In this document: positions 16,089-23,995 of the stretch, one piece after another | How positions within the stretch are numbered: the stretch's first letter is position 1 | Layout: each line of letters starts with the position of its first letter | NCBI GenBank assembly: GCA_036652055.1 | Contig: JAVVWP010000010.1 | Location: forward strand, 1-58,686 | Direction: 5' to 3' | Length of the DNA: 58,686 nucleotides | From: Fimenecus sp036652055 | Lineage (GTDB): Bacteria > Bacillota > Clostridia > Oscillospirales > Acutalibacteraceae | Made by a program: the position numbers and the translations under genes | The notes under the pieces: model-generated | The model's database searches: none | What the model was told of the DNA's origin: nothing | Seen by the model: only the letters and a program-made list of their open reading frames with translations

Positions 16089-17351
16089 ATGTCATCACCC
16101 CTTGCTGACAGGCTTCGTCCTGAAACAATTGAAGAAATGGTTGGTCAAGCCCACCTTTTAACTAAAGGTAAGGCTTTATACAATATTATCAATTCAGGAA
16201 CTTTGCCAAATTTGATTTTTTATGGTCCGTCGGGAACGGGAAAAACCACGCTTGCAAGAATAATAGCGAAAACTACAAATAGGCGGCTTCATAAGCTAAA
16301 TGGTACAAACGCTTCAACAGCCGATATAAAAGCTATTGTGTCAGAGCTTGATACGCTTGCCGCACCAAATGGAATTCTTCTGTATCTTGATGAGATACAA
16401 TACTTCAATAAAAAGCAGCAGCAATCACTGCTTGAATATATCGAAAGCGGAGCGATTACGCTTATTGCCTCGACAACTGAAAATCCATATTTTTATGTTT
16501 ACAGTGCGGTTTTAAGCCGTTCGACAGTATTCGAATTTAAGTCGGTTACAGCAGAAGATATAATTCCTGCCATAAAACGAGGCTTTGACTTTTTAGAAAA
16601 TGAGAATGACTTTAAAATTAATGTAACCGATGAGGCTATTGATAATATTGCAATTTCGTCAAGCGGTGATGTTAGAAAAGCATTGAATTTTGTTGAGCTT
16701 GCGGTTCTGTCAGCCGAAACTCACGATAATATAAAAGAAATCACGCTCGCTGATGTTATGCAAATCACTCAAAAAAACTCGCTTCGTTATGATAAAACAG
16801 GTGACGAGCATTATGATGTTATGTCAGCCTTTCAAAAATCAATGCGTGGCTCTGATGTGAATGCCGCACTTCACTATTTAGCAAGGCTTTTAGAAGCAGG
16901 CGACCTTCCAAGTGCAACAAGGCGTCTTATGGTTTGTGCCGCTGAAGATGTTGGGCTTGCATATCCTATGATTTTGCCGATTGTTAAATCTTGCGTTGAT
17001 ATTGCAATGCAGGTGGGGCTTCCCGAGGCTAGAATTCCGCTTGCTGATGCAGTTATTTTAGTTTGCAATTCGCCAAAATCAAACTCGGCATATGAGGCAA
17101 TTTCGCTCGCCTCTAAAGATGTAGAAAGTGGAAATTATGGCAAAATTCCACGCCAACTTCAAAACAAACATTATGATGGTGAGGATAATCAAAACAAAGG
17201 TCAATTTTATAAATATCCTCATGAATTTCCAAACCACTATGTTATGCAGCAATATCTCCCAGATGAAATTAAAAATGCGGTTTATTATAATTATGGCAAC
17301 AACAAAAATGAACAAGCCTTTAAAGCATATTGGGACAAAATCAAAAAATAA
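16089..17351 (+). CDS. rarA: Replication-associated recombination protein A
   Basis: The 420-residue AAA+ ATPase (RarA/MgsA/WRNIP1 family) acts at stalled replication forks. Visible are the N-terminal SPLADRLRP, Walker A GPSGTGKTT near residue 50, Walker B LYLDEIQ, sensor 1 STTENP, and the C-terminal tetramerisation domain with ICNSPKSNSAY-like and PRQLQNKHYDG stretches. The ATG at 16089 follows GGTGG by eight bases; an in-frame TTG at 16074 is less likely. It lies in a row with two HAD genes, probably one transcript. Confidence 0.93.
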   Translation: MSSPLADRLRPETIEEMVGQAHLLTKGKALYNIINSGTLPNLIFYGPSGTGKTTLARIIAKTTNRRLHKLNGTNASTADIKAIVSELDTLAAPNGILLYLDEIQYFNKKQQQSLLEYIESGAITLIASTTENPYFYVYSAVLSRSTVFEFKSVTAEDIIPAIKRGFDFLENENDFKINVTDEAIDNIAISSSGDVRKALNFVELAVLSAETHDNIKEITLADVMQITQKNSLRYDKTGDEHYDVMSAFQKSMRGSDVNAALHYLARLLEAGDLPSATRRLMVCAAEDVGLAYPMILPIVKSCVDIAMQVGLPEARIPLADAVILVCNSPKSNSAYEAISLASKDVESGNYGKIPRQLQNKHYDGEDNQNKGQFYKYPHEFPNHYVMQQYLPDEIKNAVYYNYGNNKNEQAFKAYWDKIKK

Positions 17352-17362
17352 AGGGGTTTACT

Positions 17363-18151
17363 ATGCCCAAAAACGATATTTTTAAAAACACTAAATATTT
17401 TATAATAGATATGGACGGAACTTTTTATCTTGATGGCAATATAATTGAAGGTTCGCTCGAATTTTTAGAGCATTTAAAAAAGAATAATATTGGCTTTTGC
17501 TTTTTTACTAACAATTCTTCAAACGATGTTAATTGTTGCTCCCAAAAGCTTAAAAAAATGGGCTATGATGCCGAAAAAGAAAAAATAATAATTTCTTCTC
17601 ATGTCACCATAGATTTCTTAAAAGAAAAAAGAAAAAATAAATCGGTTTTCCTTTTAGGAAATGAACGCCTAACAAGAGATTTTTTAAATGCTGATATTAA
17701 TTTAGTAAGCGAAAATCCAGATATAGTTGTTTTAGGATTTGATACAACTCTCACATATCAAAAAATGTGGCAAGCGTGTAAATTCATTTCAAACGGTGCT
17801 GAATATATTGCAACTCATCCGGATTTTAATTGCCCGACAGCTGATGGATTTATGCCCGATACAGGCTCAATGATGGCTTTTTTTAAAGCATCAACAGGTA
17901 AAGAGCCAATGGTTATGGGAAAGCCAAATTCATATACAGTCGATTTTCTCACTAAAAAATTAAATTGTAAAAAAGATGAACTTTGCTTTGTCGGCGATAG
18001 GCTCGAAACCGATATAGCAATAGGGCAAAACAATAATATCCCGTCAGTTTTAGTCCTAACGGGAGTTACAACAAAAGAAATGTACGAGGGGCAAAGCATT
18101 AAAGCATCACTCGTTGCAGAGTCATTAAACTCTCTTTGCAGTGAAATATAA
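17363..18151 (+). CDS. HAD-IIA phosphatase (NagD-like); target gene of the 3-kb element
   Basis: The 262-residue protein has FIIDMDGTFYLDG (motif I), FFTNNSSN (motif II), GKPNSYTV around the motif III Lys, and FVGDRLETDIAIGQNN (motif IV), all typical of the NagD/AraL group of sugar or nucleotide phosphatases. The ATG follows AAAGGGG. Its last 41 codons and the first 14 bases after the stop are duplicated at 21020-21158 with one synonymous change (TAC here, TAT there). The simplest reading is that the 5' part is original and the 3' end was supplied by the inserted element, which keeps the protein intact. The original terminator is the one at 21155. Confidence 0.88.
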   Translation: MPKNDIFKNTKYFIIDMDGTFYLDGNIIEGSLEFLEHLKKNNIGFCFFTNNSSNDVNCCSQKLKKMGYDAEKEKIIISSHVTIDFLKEKRKNKSVFLLGNERLTRDFLNADINLVSENPDIVVLGFDTTLTYQKMWQACKFISNGAEYIATHPDFNCPTADGFMPDTGSMMAFFKASTGKEPMVMGKPNSYTVDFLTKKLNCKKDELCFVGDRLETDIAIGQNNNIPSVLVLTGVTTKEMYEGQSIKASLVAESLNSLCSEI

Positions 18152-18165
18152 GCCCTATTAAAAAA
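18027..18165 (+). repeat. Left attachment repeat (att), 139 bp
   Basis: Identical to 21020-21158 except at 18085 (C against T). It covers the last 41 codons and stop of the HAD-IIA gene plus 14 bases. Flanks diverge sharply on both sides: GGGC before here and AGTATAG before the right copy; GCG after here and TCGG after the right copy. Confidence 0.9.
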
Positions 18166-18195
18166 GCGATAGCCAGTAACGGTTATCGCTTTAAA
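18162..18195 (+). terminator. Terminator after the rebuilt HAD-IIA gene
   Basis: AAAGCGATAGCC (18163-18174) pairs with GGTTATCGCTTT (18181-18192), one G-U. It lies inside the element, so the element supplies both the gene end and a terminator. Confidence 0.75.
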
Positions 18196-18199
18196 AATA

Positions 18200-18226
18200 T
18201 TTCGTGAAGTATTACTCTAAACGAAA
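18200..18226 (+). repeat. 27-bp inverted repeat, left arm
   Basis: TTTCGTGAAG...TAAACGAAA is the exact reverse complement of 19627-19653. Each arm is itself partly symmetric, with TTTCGT and ACGAAA at its ends, as in tyrosine-recombinase binding sites. Confidence 0.9.
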
Positions 18227-18440
18227 GCTATTTACTTTAAAATACAATATAATATTAGCAGAATTGAGTTATTATGTCAACTTATTTCTACAATTTTGTA
18301 CATTGTATTTGCTATTTATGTATAATATATCACTTTTTTAATTTATTACTCGTCAATTTTGTGGTCATAAAAAGTGATTTAGAATTTGTATATTCTGCGT
18401 TTTAAAGCGGATATAAATTCTAAAGAAAAGGTGAAAAATT

Positions 18441-19562
18441 ATGAGAACAGGAGAAAATATTTACAAAAGAAAGGACGGACGGTGGGAAGCAAGATTTAAA
18501 GAGGGATATAAGGCAGATGGCACTATAATTTATAAATCATTATACGCTAAGACCTACCGTGATGTAAAACAGAAGCTAACCGATAAGATACAACATAATG
18601 ATAAAATAAAGCCATTAAAAAGCAAAGTTAATTTTGATGTTATATCCCATGAATGGTTAAGCTCAATTCAAATTAAAGTTAAGAAATCAACTTTTGCAAA
18701 ATATACCTTTATTGTTGACAAACACATCATTTCAATACTTGGCAACTACTTACCAAACCAAATTACAGAAGATATTTTAAATTCTTTTATTTTAAATAAA
18801 TATACAAACGGAAGTCTTAAAAGTTCTAATCCACTTTCAGCTAAAACGGTAAATGATATTGTTACAGTTTTAAAGTCTATTATAAGCTATTGCAACGAGA
18901 AAAAATATATAGAGAATGTATTCAAGTTGCAACTACCCAAAGCAACTAATAAAGAACTACACATTTTAAATGTTAAAGAGCAACAAAAGCTTGAAAGATA
19001 TGTATATACAAAATATGATAATAGTAGGCTTGGCATTTTAATATGTCTATATACAGGACTTAGAATTGGTGAAATTTGTGCTTTAACATGGAGCGATATT
19101 GATACTAAATCAGGGATAATAAAGGTTAGAAAAACAATCCAGCGTATCGGTAATACTAATAAAAATAGCTTAAGCAAAACCATAGTTGTTATTGATACAC
19201 CAAAAACTTTGAACTCTATTAGGGATATACCAATTCCAATATTCATTTTAAATATTCTAAAAGAACAAAAACGACTTCATTATTCTAATGAATATCTTTT
19301 ATCTGAAACGCATAAATATATTGAGCCTAGAACCTACCAAAATAGATTTAAAAAATATATTAGAGAAGCAGGAATTGACGATATTAATTTTCATGCATTA
19401 AGACATACTTTTGCAACAAGAGCTATTGAAAACAATGTTGACATTAAAAGTCTTAGCGAAATTTTAGGGCATTCAACCGTTAATATGACACTTCAAAAAT
19501 ATGTTCATAGCTCAATGGAGCAAAAAAGAAGCCAGCTAAAAAAAATGCAACTATTCATTTAA
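18441..19562 (+). CDS. Tyrosine recombinase/integrase (Tn916 Int-like)
   Basis: The 373-residue protein has three regions. Residues 1-50 form an AP2-like arm-binding domain (IYKRKDGRWEARF...). Residues 65-165 are a SAM-like core-binding domain. The C-terminal catalytic domain carries GLRIGEICALTW (Arg I), FHALRHTFATRA (His-x-x-Arg), LGHSTVNMT (His/Trp position) and LQKYVH (nucleophile Tyr). All catalytic residues are present and the length is normal, so it looks active. The ATG follows AAAAGGTG. A TATAAT box at 18321-18326 lacks a good -35 box, which may mean weak or regulated expression. It would integrate and excise the surrounding element; the site, in a HAD-IIA gene end, is inferred from the flanking repeats. 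Confidence 0.93.
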   Translation: MRTGENIYKRKDGRWEARFKEGYKADGTIIYKSLYAKTYRDVKQKLTDKIQHNDKIKPLKSKVNFDVISHEWLSSIQIKVKKSTFAKYTFIVDKHIISILGNYLPNQITEDILNSFILNKYTNGSLKSSNPLSAKTVNDIVTVLKSIISYCNEKKYIENVFKLQLPKATNKELHILNVKEQQKLERYVYTKYDNSRLGILICLYTGLRIGEICALTWSDIDTKSGIIKVRKTIQRIGNTNKNSLSKTIVVIDTPKTLNSIRDIPIPIFILNILKEQKRLHYSNEYLLSETHKYIEPRTYQNRFKKYIREAGIDDINFHALRHTFATRAIENNVDIKSLSEILGHSTVNMTLQKYVHSSMEQKRSQLKKMQLFI

Positions 19563-19582
19563 TAATGGTCAATAAAATAGTC

Positions 19583-19629
19583 AAAGCCTTGATAAAATCC
19601 TTTGTTATATGGATTTATCAAGGCTTTTT
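19583..19629 (+). terminator. Terminator of the integrase gene
   Basis: AAAGCCTTGATAAAATCC pairs with GGATTTATCAAGGCTTT with one bulged A, followed by TTTTC. The T-run overlaps the first bases of the right 27-base inverted repeat. Confidence 0.85.
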
Positions 19630-19653
19630 CGTTTAGAGTAATACTTCACGAAA
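19627..19653 (-). repeat. 27-bp inverted repeat, right arm
   Basis: Perfect reverse complement of 18200-18226. The two arms enclose the integrase gene and its terminator (about 1.4 kb). Confidence 0.9.
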
Positions 19654-19754
19654 GTATTAATAGGGGGGGCTTAAGCTTATATTACATTAGTTTTCAAATA
19701 AAATCAAATGGTAAATTTTACAGTTGACTTAAATTGTATAATGGGGGAAAAATT

Positions 19755-20966
19755 ATGAAAAAATTTTTATGCGAAATAACAAAGTGTCATTTTAGGACAA
19801 GTGAAACAAAAGCATTCAACATTTTAGTTGCAATCATATTACTTTTTTGTATGGTAATCACAGTGACAGGGTGCGGAAATGAAAATCCCACAGGAAATCA
19901 AACAAATTCCAGTGCAAACTCAAAGTCAGATAAAATAGAAACAGTCACAAATCTAAAGGTCATTAAGGATAAATTACTATATAAGGAAATAGGATATTTT
20001 ATTAATGGCATGGCAAAAGTAATAAACGATAATGGTAAATATGGATATATCGATGACAAGGGTAAGGAAGTCATTGCTTGTCAATATGATATTGGCGGGG
20101 ACTTTGGTTGCGACTTAACCGTGGTAAAAGACGAAATCAATTATTATTATATTGATAAAAAGGGAAATAAAAAGTTGACATTTGAAAAGTCAAAATATGA
20201 ATGTTATGATTTCTATAATGATATTGCTTGTATCACGGAAAAAGATAGTTCAAATTCTTTTGCCATTGATTTAAATGGAAATAAAATATTTGGTGTAGAA
20301 AAAAATTGGCAAGCTTCTTTATTCTGGCTTGATTTTGATTACTCAATTCCTTATTACGGATGCCAATATTTTATTAACAGGAAAGGCGAAAAAGTATTTG
20401 CAAATGGTTACGAACGAGCAGACAACTTTTCCAATGGATTTGCAGCAGTTTATGCTAAAAAAGATGGAAAAACTGTTGGCGGCTTTATTGATAAAAATGG
20501 TGCTACTGTAATCGAACCGCAATATGATAAAGTTGGTAATTTTTCAGAAGGTCTTGCCCCTGTGTTAAAAAGCGAAAATAAATGGGGATATATAAATGAA
20601 AAAGGTGAAGTCGTTATACCGTTTAATTGGACGGTAGCAAGCATCTTTTCTGAAGGCTTAAGTGCAGTAAGAAAGACAGCAGATAGTAGCATTGCATATA
20701 TTAATAAAAAAGGCGAAGTAGTTCTCGAAACAAAATATGATTTTGGGTCAGATTTTCATAACGGAGTTGCGCGTGTGCGTAATTCTCGCAGTAGTGAAAC
20801 GGAATATAATAGCGATAGTTATTATAACAGCATGAATAGTGTACTAATTAATAATAAGGGTACAGAATTAATGGAAGTTAGTACTCACACTTATATAAGT
20901 ATAACAGACAATAGAATTGTTACCAAAGGTGAGGACGGTTATTGGGCAATATATGAGGCAAAATAA
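19755..20966 (+). CDS. WG-repeat lipoprotein (element cargo)
   Basis: The 403-residue protein has a basic start, a hydrophobic segment at about residues 24-41, and a lipobox VTGC, so it is probably a lipid-anchored surface protein. After a Ser/Asn linker it consists of about eight WG/KWG-type repeats, for example KYGYIDDKGKEVI, KWGYINEKGEVVIP, AYINKKGEVVLE and GFIDKNGATVIE, each about 35-45 residues with a GxxxV/YDxxxxFxxG partner strand. Such repeats form extracellular beta structures of unknown ligand. The ATG at 19755 follows a GGGGG run; an in-frame TTG at 19734 is less likely. It lies between the integrase module and the right att copy, so it travels with the element. No clear terminator follows. 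Confidence 0.8.
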   Translation: MKKFLCEITKCHFRTSETKAFNILVAIILLFCMVITVTGCGNENPTGNQTNSSANSKSDKIETVTNLKVIKDKLLYKEIGYFINGMAKVINDNGKYGYIDDKGKEVIACQYDIGGDFGCDLTVVKDEINYYYIDKKGNKKLTFEKSKYECYDFYNDIACITEKDSSNSFAIDLNGNKIFGVEKNWQASLFWLDFDYSIPYYGCQYFINRKGEKVFANGYERADNFSNGFAAVYAKKDGKTVGGFIDKNGATVIEPQYDKVGNFSEGLAPVLKSENKWGYINEKGEVVIPFNWTVASIFSEGLSAVRKTADSSIAYINKKGEVVLETKYDFGSDFHNGVARVRNSRSSETEYNSDSYYNSMNSVLINNKGTELMEVSTHTYISITDNRIVTKGEDGYWAIYEAK

Positions 20967-21019
20967 ATATCTGTAAGAAATAATTATATGCTTAATGAAG
21001 AATAATTTAAAAGTATAGA

Positions 21020-21158
21020 AAAACAATAATATCCCGTCAGTTTTAGTCCTAACGGGAGTTACAACAAAAGAAATGTATGAGGGGCAAAGCATTAAAGCAT
21101 CACTCGTTGCAGAGTCATTAAACTCTCTTTGCAGTGAAATATAAGCCCTATTAAAAAA
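21020..21158 (+). repeat. Right attachment repeat (att), remnant HAD-IIA 3' end
   Basis: This 139-base copy encodes the last 41 codons of the HAD-IIA gene but has no start and is cut off upstream, so it is a pseudogene fragment. It differs from 18027-18165 only at 21078. It runs straight into the strong terminator at 21155, which was probably the original end of the host gene. Confidence 0.9.
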
Positions 21159-21199
21159 TCGGAGTAATCTTGACAAGTTGTAAAGATTACTCCGATTTT
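21155..21199. terminator. Bidirectional terminator
   Basis: A perfect 17-base stem: 21155-21171 (AAAATCGGAGTAATCTT) pairs with 21183-21199. It has T-runs on both strands, serving the former HAD gene end and bioA (minus strand). Confidence 0.88.
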
Positions 21200-21216
21200 A
21201 AATTATACTAAGAAAG

Positions 21217-22416
21217 TTATTTTAAAAACCAATCTTTCATAGTTTGAAGAACCGTTACAAGTTCATTTTCATTAATCACATAAGGCACCATTGCATAAAT
21301 ATAATTCAAAAATGGTCGGCTGAAAACGCCTTTTTCATAGGCAAATTGCTGATAACCGTCAATCGTTTTAGGATCAAAAACTTCTATACATACGCACCCG
21401 CCCATAATTCTAATTTCTTTTATTCGAGCGTCAGAAAATCCCTTCATTTCACGCCTTGTAATTTCTTCTATTTTATGGATTTTTGACATATAATCTTCTC
21501 TTTCAAAGATTTCAATAGACTTTAATGAAGTCGAGCAGGCGAGGGCATTGCCCATAAAAGTAGGCCCGTGCATCAGAGCTTTGCTATCATCATCACTATA
21601 AAATCCATCATAAACCTTGTGGTTTGTAACCGTCACAGCGTGACCTATGTATCCGCCTGTTAAAGCCTTGCCGAGAATGAGAATATCAGGCAAAACTAAA
21701 TCAGCAACAAAGCGGTTCCCAGTTCGCCCAAAGCCTATTGCGACTTCGTCAAAAATAAGAAGAACTCCATATTCGTCACAAAGCTCTCTCGCACGCTTTA
21801 AAAAAGAAATATCATACATACGCATACCGCCAGCACCTTGAAGCAGAGGCTCTACGATAAAGCAGTTGAGAAAGTCGTGATATTTTAAAAAAGCATTTTC
21901 AAGTGCAGTTATTTCGGTTGGAATATGCACAACATTTTTGCTCTCGCCATATGCTTTTAAAACAAAATGATAATCTTCATCATCACCTATTTCCATTGCT
22001 TTAAAGGTATCACCGTGATATGAATGTTCAAGCGACATCACCATAGTTCTTTTTGTTTCGCCACGGTTCATAAAATATTGCAGAGCCATTTTTAGGCTAA
22101 CTTCAACAGCAACACTTCCAGAGTCTGAAAAAAAGCAATAATCAAGGTCGCCAGGTAGAAAAGCCTGAAGCTTTGCTGAAAGCTTTTCTGCTGGTTCGTG
22201 GGTTAATCCACCAAGCATAATATGAGAAAACTTTTGGGTTTGAGATATTATAGCATCATTTAATTCGGGGTGCTTATATCCGTGAATAACACTCCACCAA
22301 GATGAAACCGAATCAATCATTTTGTTATCATCAGTATATAGATAAACGCCTTTTGCATCTATAACTTTATAAGGCGATTTCATTGTTTTCATTTGTTCAT
22401 ATGGGTACCAAATCAT
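21217..22416 (-). CDS. bioA: Adenosylmethionine-8-amino-7-oxononanoate aminotransferase
   Basis: The 399-residue PLP enzyme converts KAPA to DAPA in biotin synthesis with S-adenosylmethionine as amino donor. Visible are the N-terminal IWYPYEQMK, SSWWSVIHGYKHPELN, SYHGDTFKAMEIGD, LIFDEVAIGFGRTG, and LGKALTGGYIG with the PLP Lys. It is shorter than typical BioA by about 30 residues but complete in motifs. AGGAG lies before the ATG. It is 12-15 kb from birA-bioYBD, and no BirA box is seen before it. It follows the CorC-like gene on the same strand across a terminator, so its own promoter is unclear. Confidence 0.92.
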   Translation of the reverse strand: MIWYPYEQMKTMKSPYKVIDAKGVYLYTDDNKMIDSVSSWWSVIHGYKHPELNDAIISQTQKFSHIMLGGLTHEPAEKLSAKLQAFLPGDLDYCFFSDSGSVAVEVSLKMALQYFMNRGETKRTMVMSLEHSYHGDTFKAMEIGDDEDYHFVLKAYGESKNVVHIPTEITALENAFLKYHDFLNCFIVEPLLQGAGGMRMYDISFLKRARELCDEYGVLLIFDEVAIGFGRTGNRFVADLVLPDILILGKALTGGYIGHAVTVTNHKVYDGFYSDDDSKALMHGPTFMGNALACSTSLKSIEIFEREDYMSKIHKIEEITRREMKGFSDARIKEIRIMGGCVCIEVFDPKTIDGYQQFAYEKGVFSRPFLNYIYAMVPYVINENELVTVLQTMKDWFLK

Positions 22417-22431
22417 AAATTTTCTCCTAAT

Positions 22432-22467
22432 AAAAACTGCCCTGCTAAAATAATCAGCAGGGCAGCA
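22432..22467 (-). terminator. Terminator of the CorC/TlyC-like gene
   Basis: On the minus strand CTGCCCTGCT pairs with AGCAGGGCAG (22437-22446 with 22456-22465) and is followed by TTTTTA. Confidence 0.85.
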
Positions 22468-22473
22468 AAAATT

Positions 22474-23835
22474 TTATTTTGAGCTATCGCTGTCTTGCGG
22501 CTCATTAATATCTAATATTTCAACATTTACCTTACCAATTCGCCTATCCTCAACATTTTGAACAGTCAATCTGATATTTTCATATTCAACCTCATTTTTT
22601 TCACCATTAACAGGTAAATATCCAAGTTGGCTGATAATAAATCCACCGAGCGTATCATAATCACCCTCAGGGAATTCAATTTCAAGTTGTTCTTCAACTT
22701 CTTCAATATCGGTTATTCCGTCAATCGTAAAGGTAGTTTCGTTGATTTTAGAAATTTCTTCATCTTCATTGTCATATTCATCTTGAATATTGCCAACAAT
22801 TGCTTCAAGAATATCTTCAAGAGTTACAATGCCGGCTGTTCCACCGTATTCATCGACAACAACTGCCATTTGCGTGTGTGTTTCAGTCATTTCGGCAAAG
22901 AGTTCGCCACATCGTTTTGTTTCAGGAACATAATATGCTTTTCGCATAACATCTTTTGAAGTTTTGGTTTTAGGAAGATTTGCACCAATATATTTCAAAA
23001 GGTCTTTAATATAAATAACACCAACAATATTGTCGGGATCTTCCTCATAAACAGGAATTCTTGAATAGCCATATTCCATTGAAAGTTTAACAACATCGGG
23101 GAGAGGGTCTTCAATATCAATGCAAGCCATATCAGTTCTATGTGTCATAATATCAGCAACATCAATGTCATCAAATTCAAAAATATTGTTAATCATTTCT
23201 TTTTGAACATCTTCAATTACGCCTTTTTCTTGACCAACATCAACCATCATTCGAATTTCTTCTTCGGTGACGATTTCTTCATCAGCGTTAGGGTCGATAC
23301 CAAAAATTCTAACAACTGCATTAGTTGAAAAAGATAAGACTTTAACGAAAGGCAGCATAATTTTATTTACAAAACTTAAAATTGGAACTACTGCAAATGA
23401 AATTTTTTCATATTTTTGCATTGCAATTTTTTTAGGCACAAGTTCGCCCAAAACGAGTGAAAAATATGACATAATCAGAGTAATGAGGACCGTTGAAACG
23501 GCACTAATAACGCCTAAAGGAATAACAGTTACAATAGATGTTTTTGAAATGGCATTCGTAAGCATAACAGCAAAGCTTTGAGCAGCAGTTGCCGAAGTGA
23601 GAAATCCTGCCAAAGTGACACCTATTTGAATTGTAGAAAGAAAATTGCTTGAATTTTTAGTTAGGCGTAAAATCTGCTTTGCCTTCTTGTCGCCCTCCTC
23701 GGCCATTTTGTCAATTTTGTTGTCATTTAAAGATATGATTGCTATTTCTGACATTGCAAAAAAGGCGTTGATAAGAATTAAAACAAGAAGAAAAAATATT
23801 TGTAAAATAACAGTCGCAGGGTCTGCGTCGTCCAT
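22474..23835 (-). CDS. CNNM/CorC-type hemolysin-family transporter (TlyC)
   Basis: The 453-residue protein has an N-terminal DUF21/CNNM membrane domain (about residues 10-200, with INAFFAMSEIAIISLND), a CBS-domain pair (about 210-335, with MTHRTDM, SRIPVYEE and MAVVVDEYGGTAGIVTLEDILE), and a CorC_HlyC domain to about 425. Relatives act in magnesium or cobalt efflux; the hemolysin label is historical. The ATG at 23835 is chosen because AAAGGAG ends 11 bases before it; a TTG 21 bases upstream would contain that ribosome site. It is divergent from the DUF45 gene. Confidence 0.88.
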   Translation of the reverse strand: MDDADPATVILQIFFLLVLILINAFFAMSEIAIISLNDNKIDKMAEEGDKKAKQILRLTKNSSNFLSTIQIGVTLAGFLTSATAAQSFAVMLTNAISKTSIVTVIPLGVISAVSTVLITLIMSYFSLVLGELVPKKIAMQKYEKISFAVVPILSFVNKIMLPFVKVLSFSTNAVVRIFGIDPNADEEIVTEEEIRMMVDVGQEKGVIEDVQKEMINNIFEFDDIDVADIMTHRTDMACIDIEDPLPDVVKLSMEYGYSRIPVYEEDPDNIVGVIYIKDLLKYIGANLPKTKTSKDVMRKAYYVPETKRCGELFAEMTETHTQMAVVVDEYGGTAGIVTLEDILEAIVGNIQDEYDNEDEEISKINETTFTIDGITDIEEVEEQLEIEFPEGDYDTLGGFIISQLGYLPVNGEKNEVEYENIRLTVQNVEDRRIGKVNVEILDINEPQDSDSSK

Positions 23836-23924
23836 AATATTGTGGACTCCTTTCAAAAATTAATAATATATTTTTTAAATTATACCTTAAAATGTTATTT
23901 TAGTCAATAGCGTGCCACTTTAAC

Positions 23925-23954
23925 TTGACATATGGATTTGTTTTTTTGTATAAT
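23925..23954 (+). promoter_or_regulatory. Sigma-A promoter for the DUF45-ylmH pair
   Basis: TTGACA (23925-23930) and TATAAT (23949-23954) with an 18-base spacer, about 40 bases before the TTG start. Confidence 0.75.
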
Positions 23955-23995
23955 GAAGCTTGTCTTACCGAAAAAACTTTATATGGAGGAATTGT

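Larger units (their letters stand above)
18027..21158 (+). mobile_element. Compact integrative element with integrase and one cargo gene
   Basis: The element spans 3132 bases including both 139-base direct repeats, with a period of 2993 bases. In order: left attachment repeat inside the 3' end of the HAD-IIA gene, terminator, 27-base inverted repeat, tyrosine integrase with its terminator, second 27-base inverted repeat, WG-repeat lipoprotein, right attachment repeat, then the chromosomal terminator shared with bioA. No excisionase, relaxase, replication or phage structural gene is seen. It resembles an integrative element reduced to integrase plus cargo. Whether it still excises is unknown. 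Integration by the encoded enzyme is inferred from the repeats and gene order. Confidence 0.8.

Noticed and set aside
19734..19742. TATAAT at 19737 as the -10 box of the WG-repeat gene
   Set aside because: The TTGACT before it is only seven bases away and the box touches the ribosome site, so a transcript from it would lack a leader.
18027..21158. Prophage remnant
   Set aside because: No structural, lysis or replication gene; only integrase and a lipoprotein between the repeats.
23140..23581. Plus-strand frames opposite the CorC/TlyC-like gene
   Set aside because: Shadows of a complete, motif-bearing gene on the other strand.
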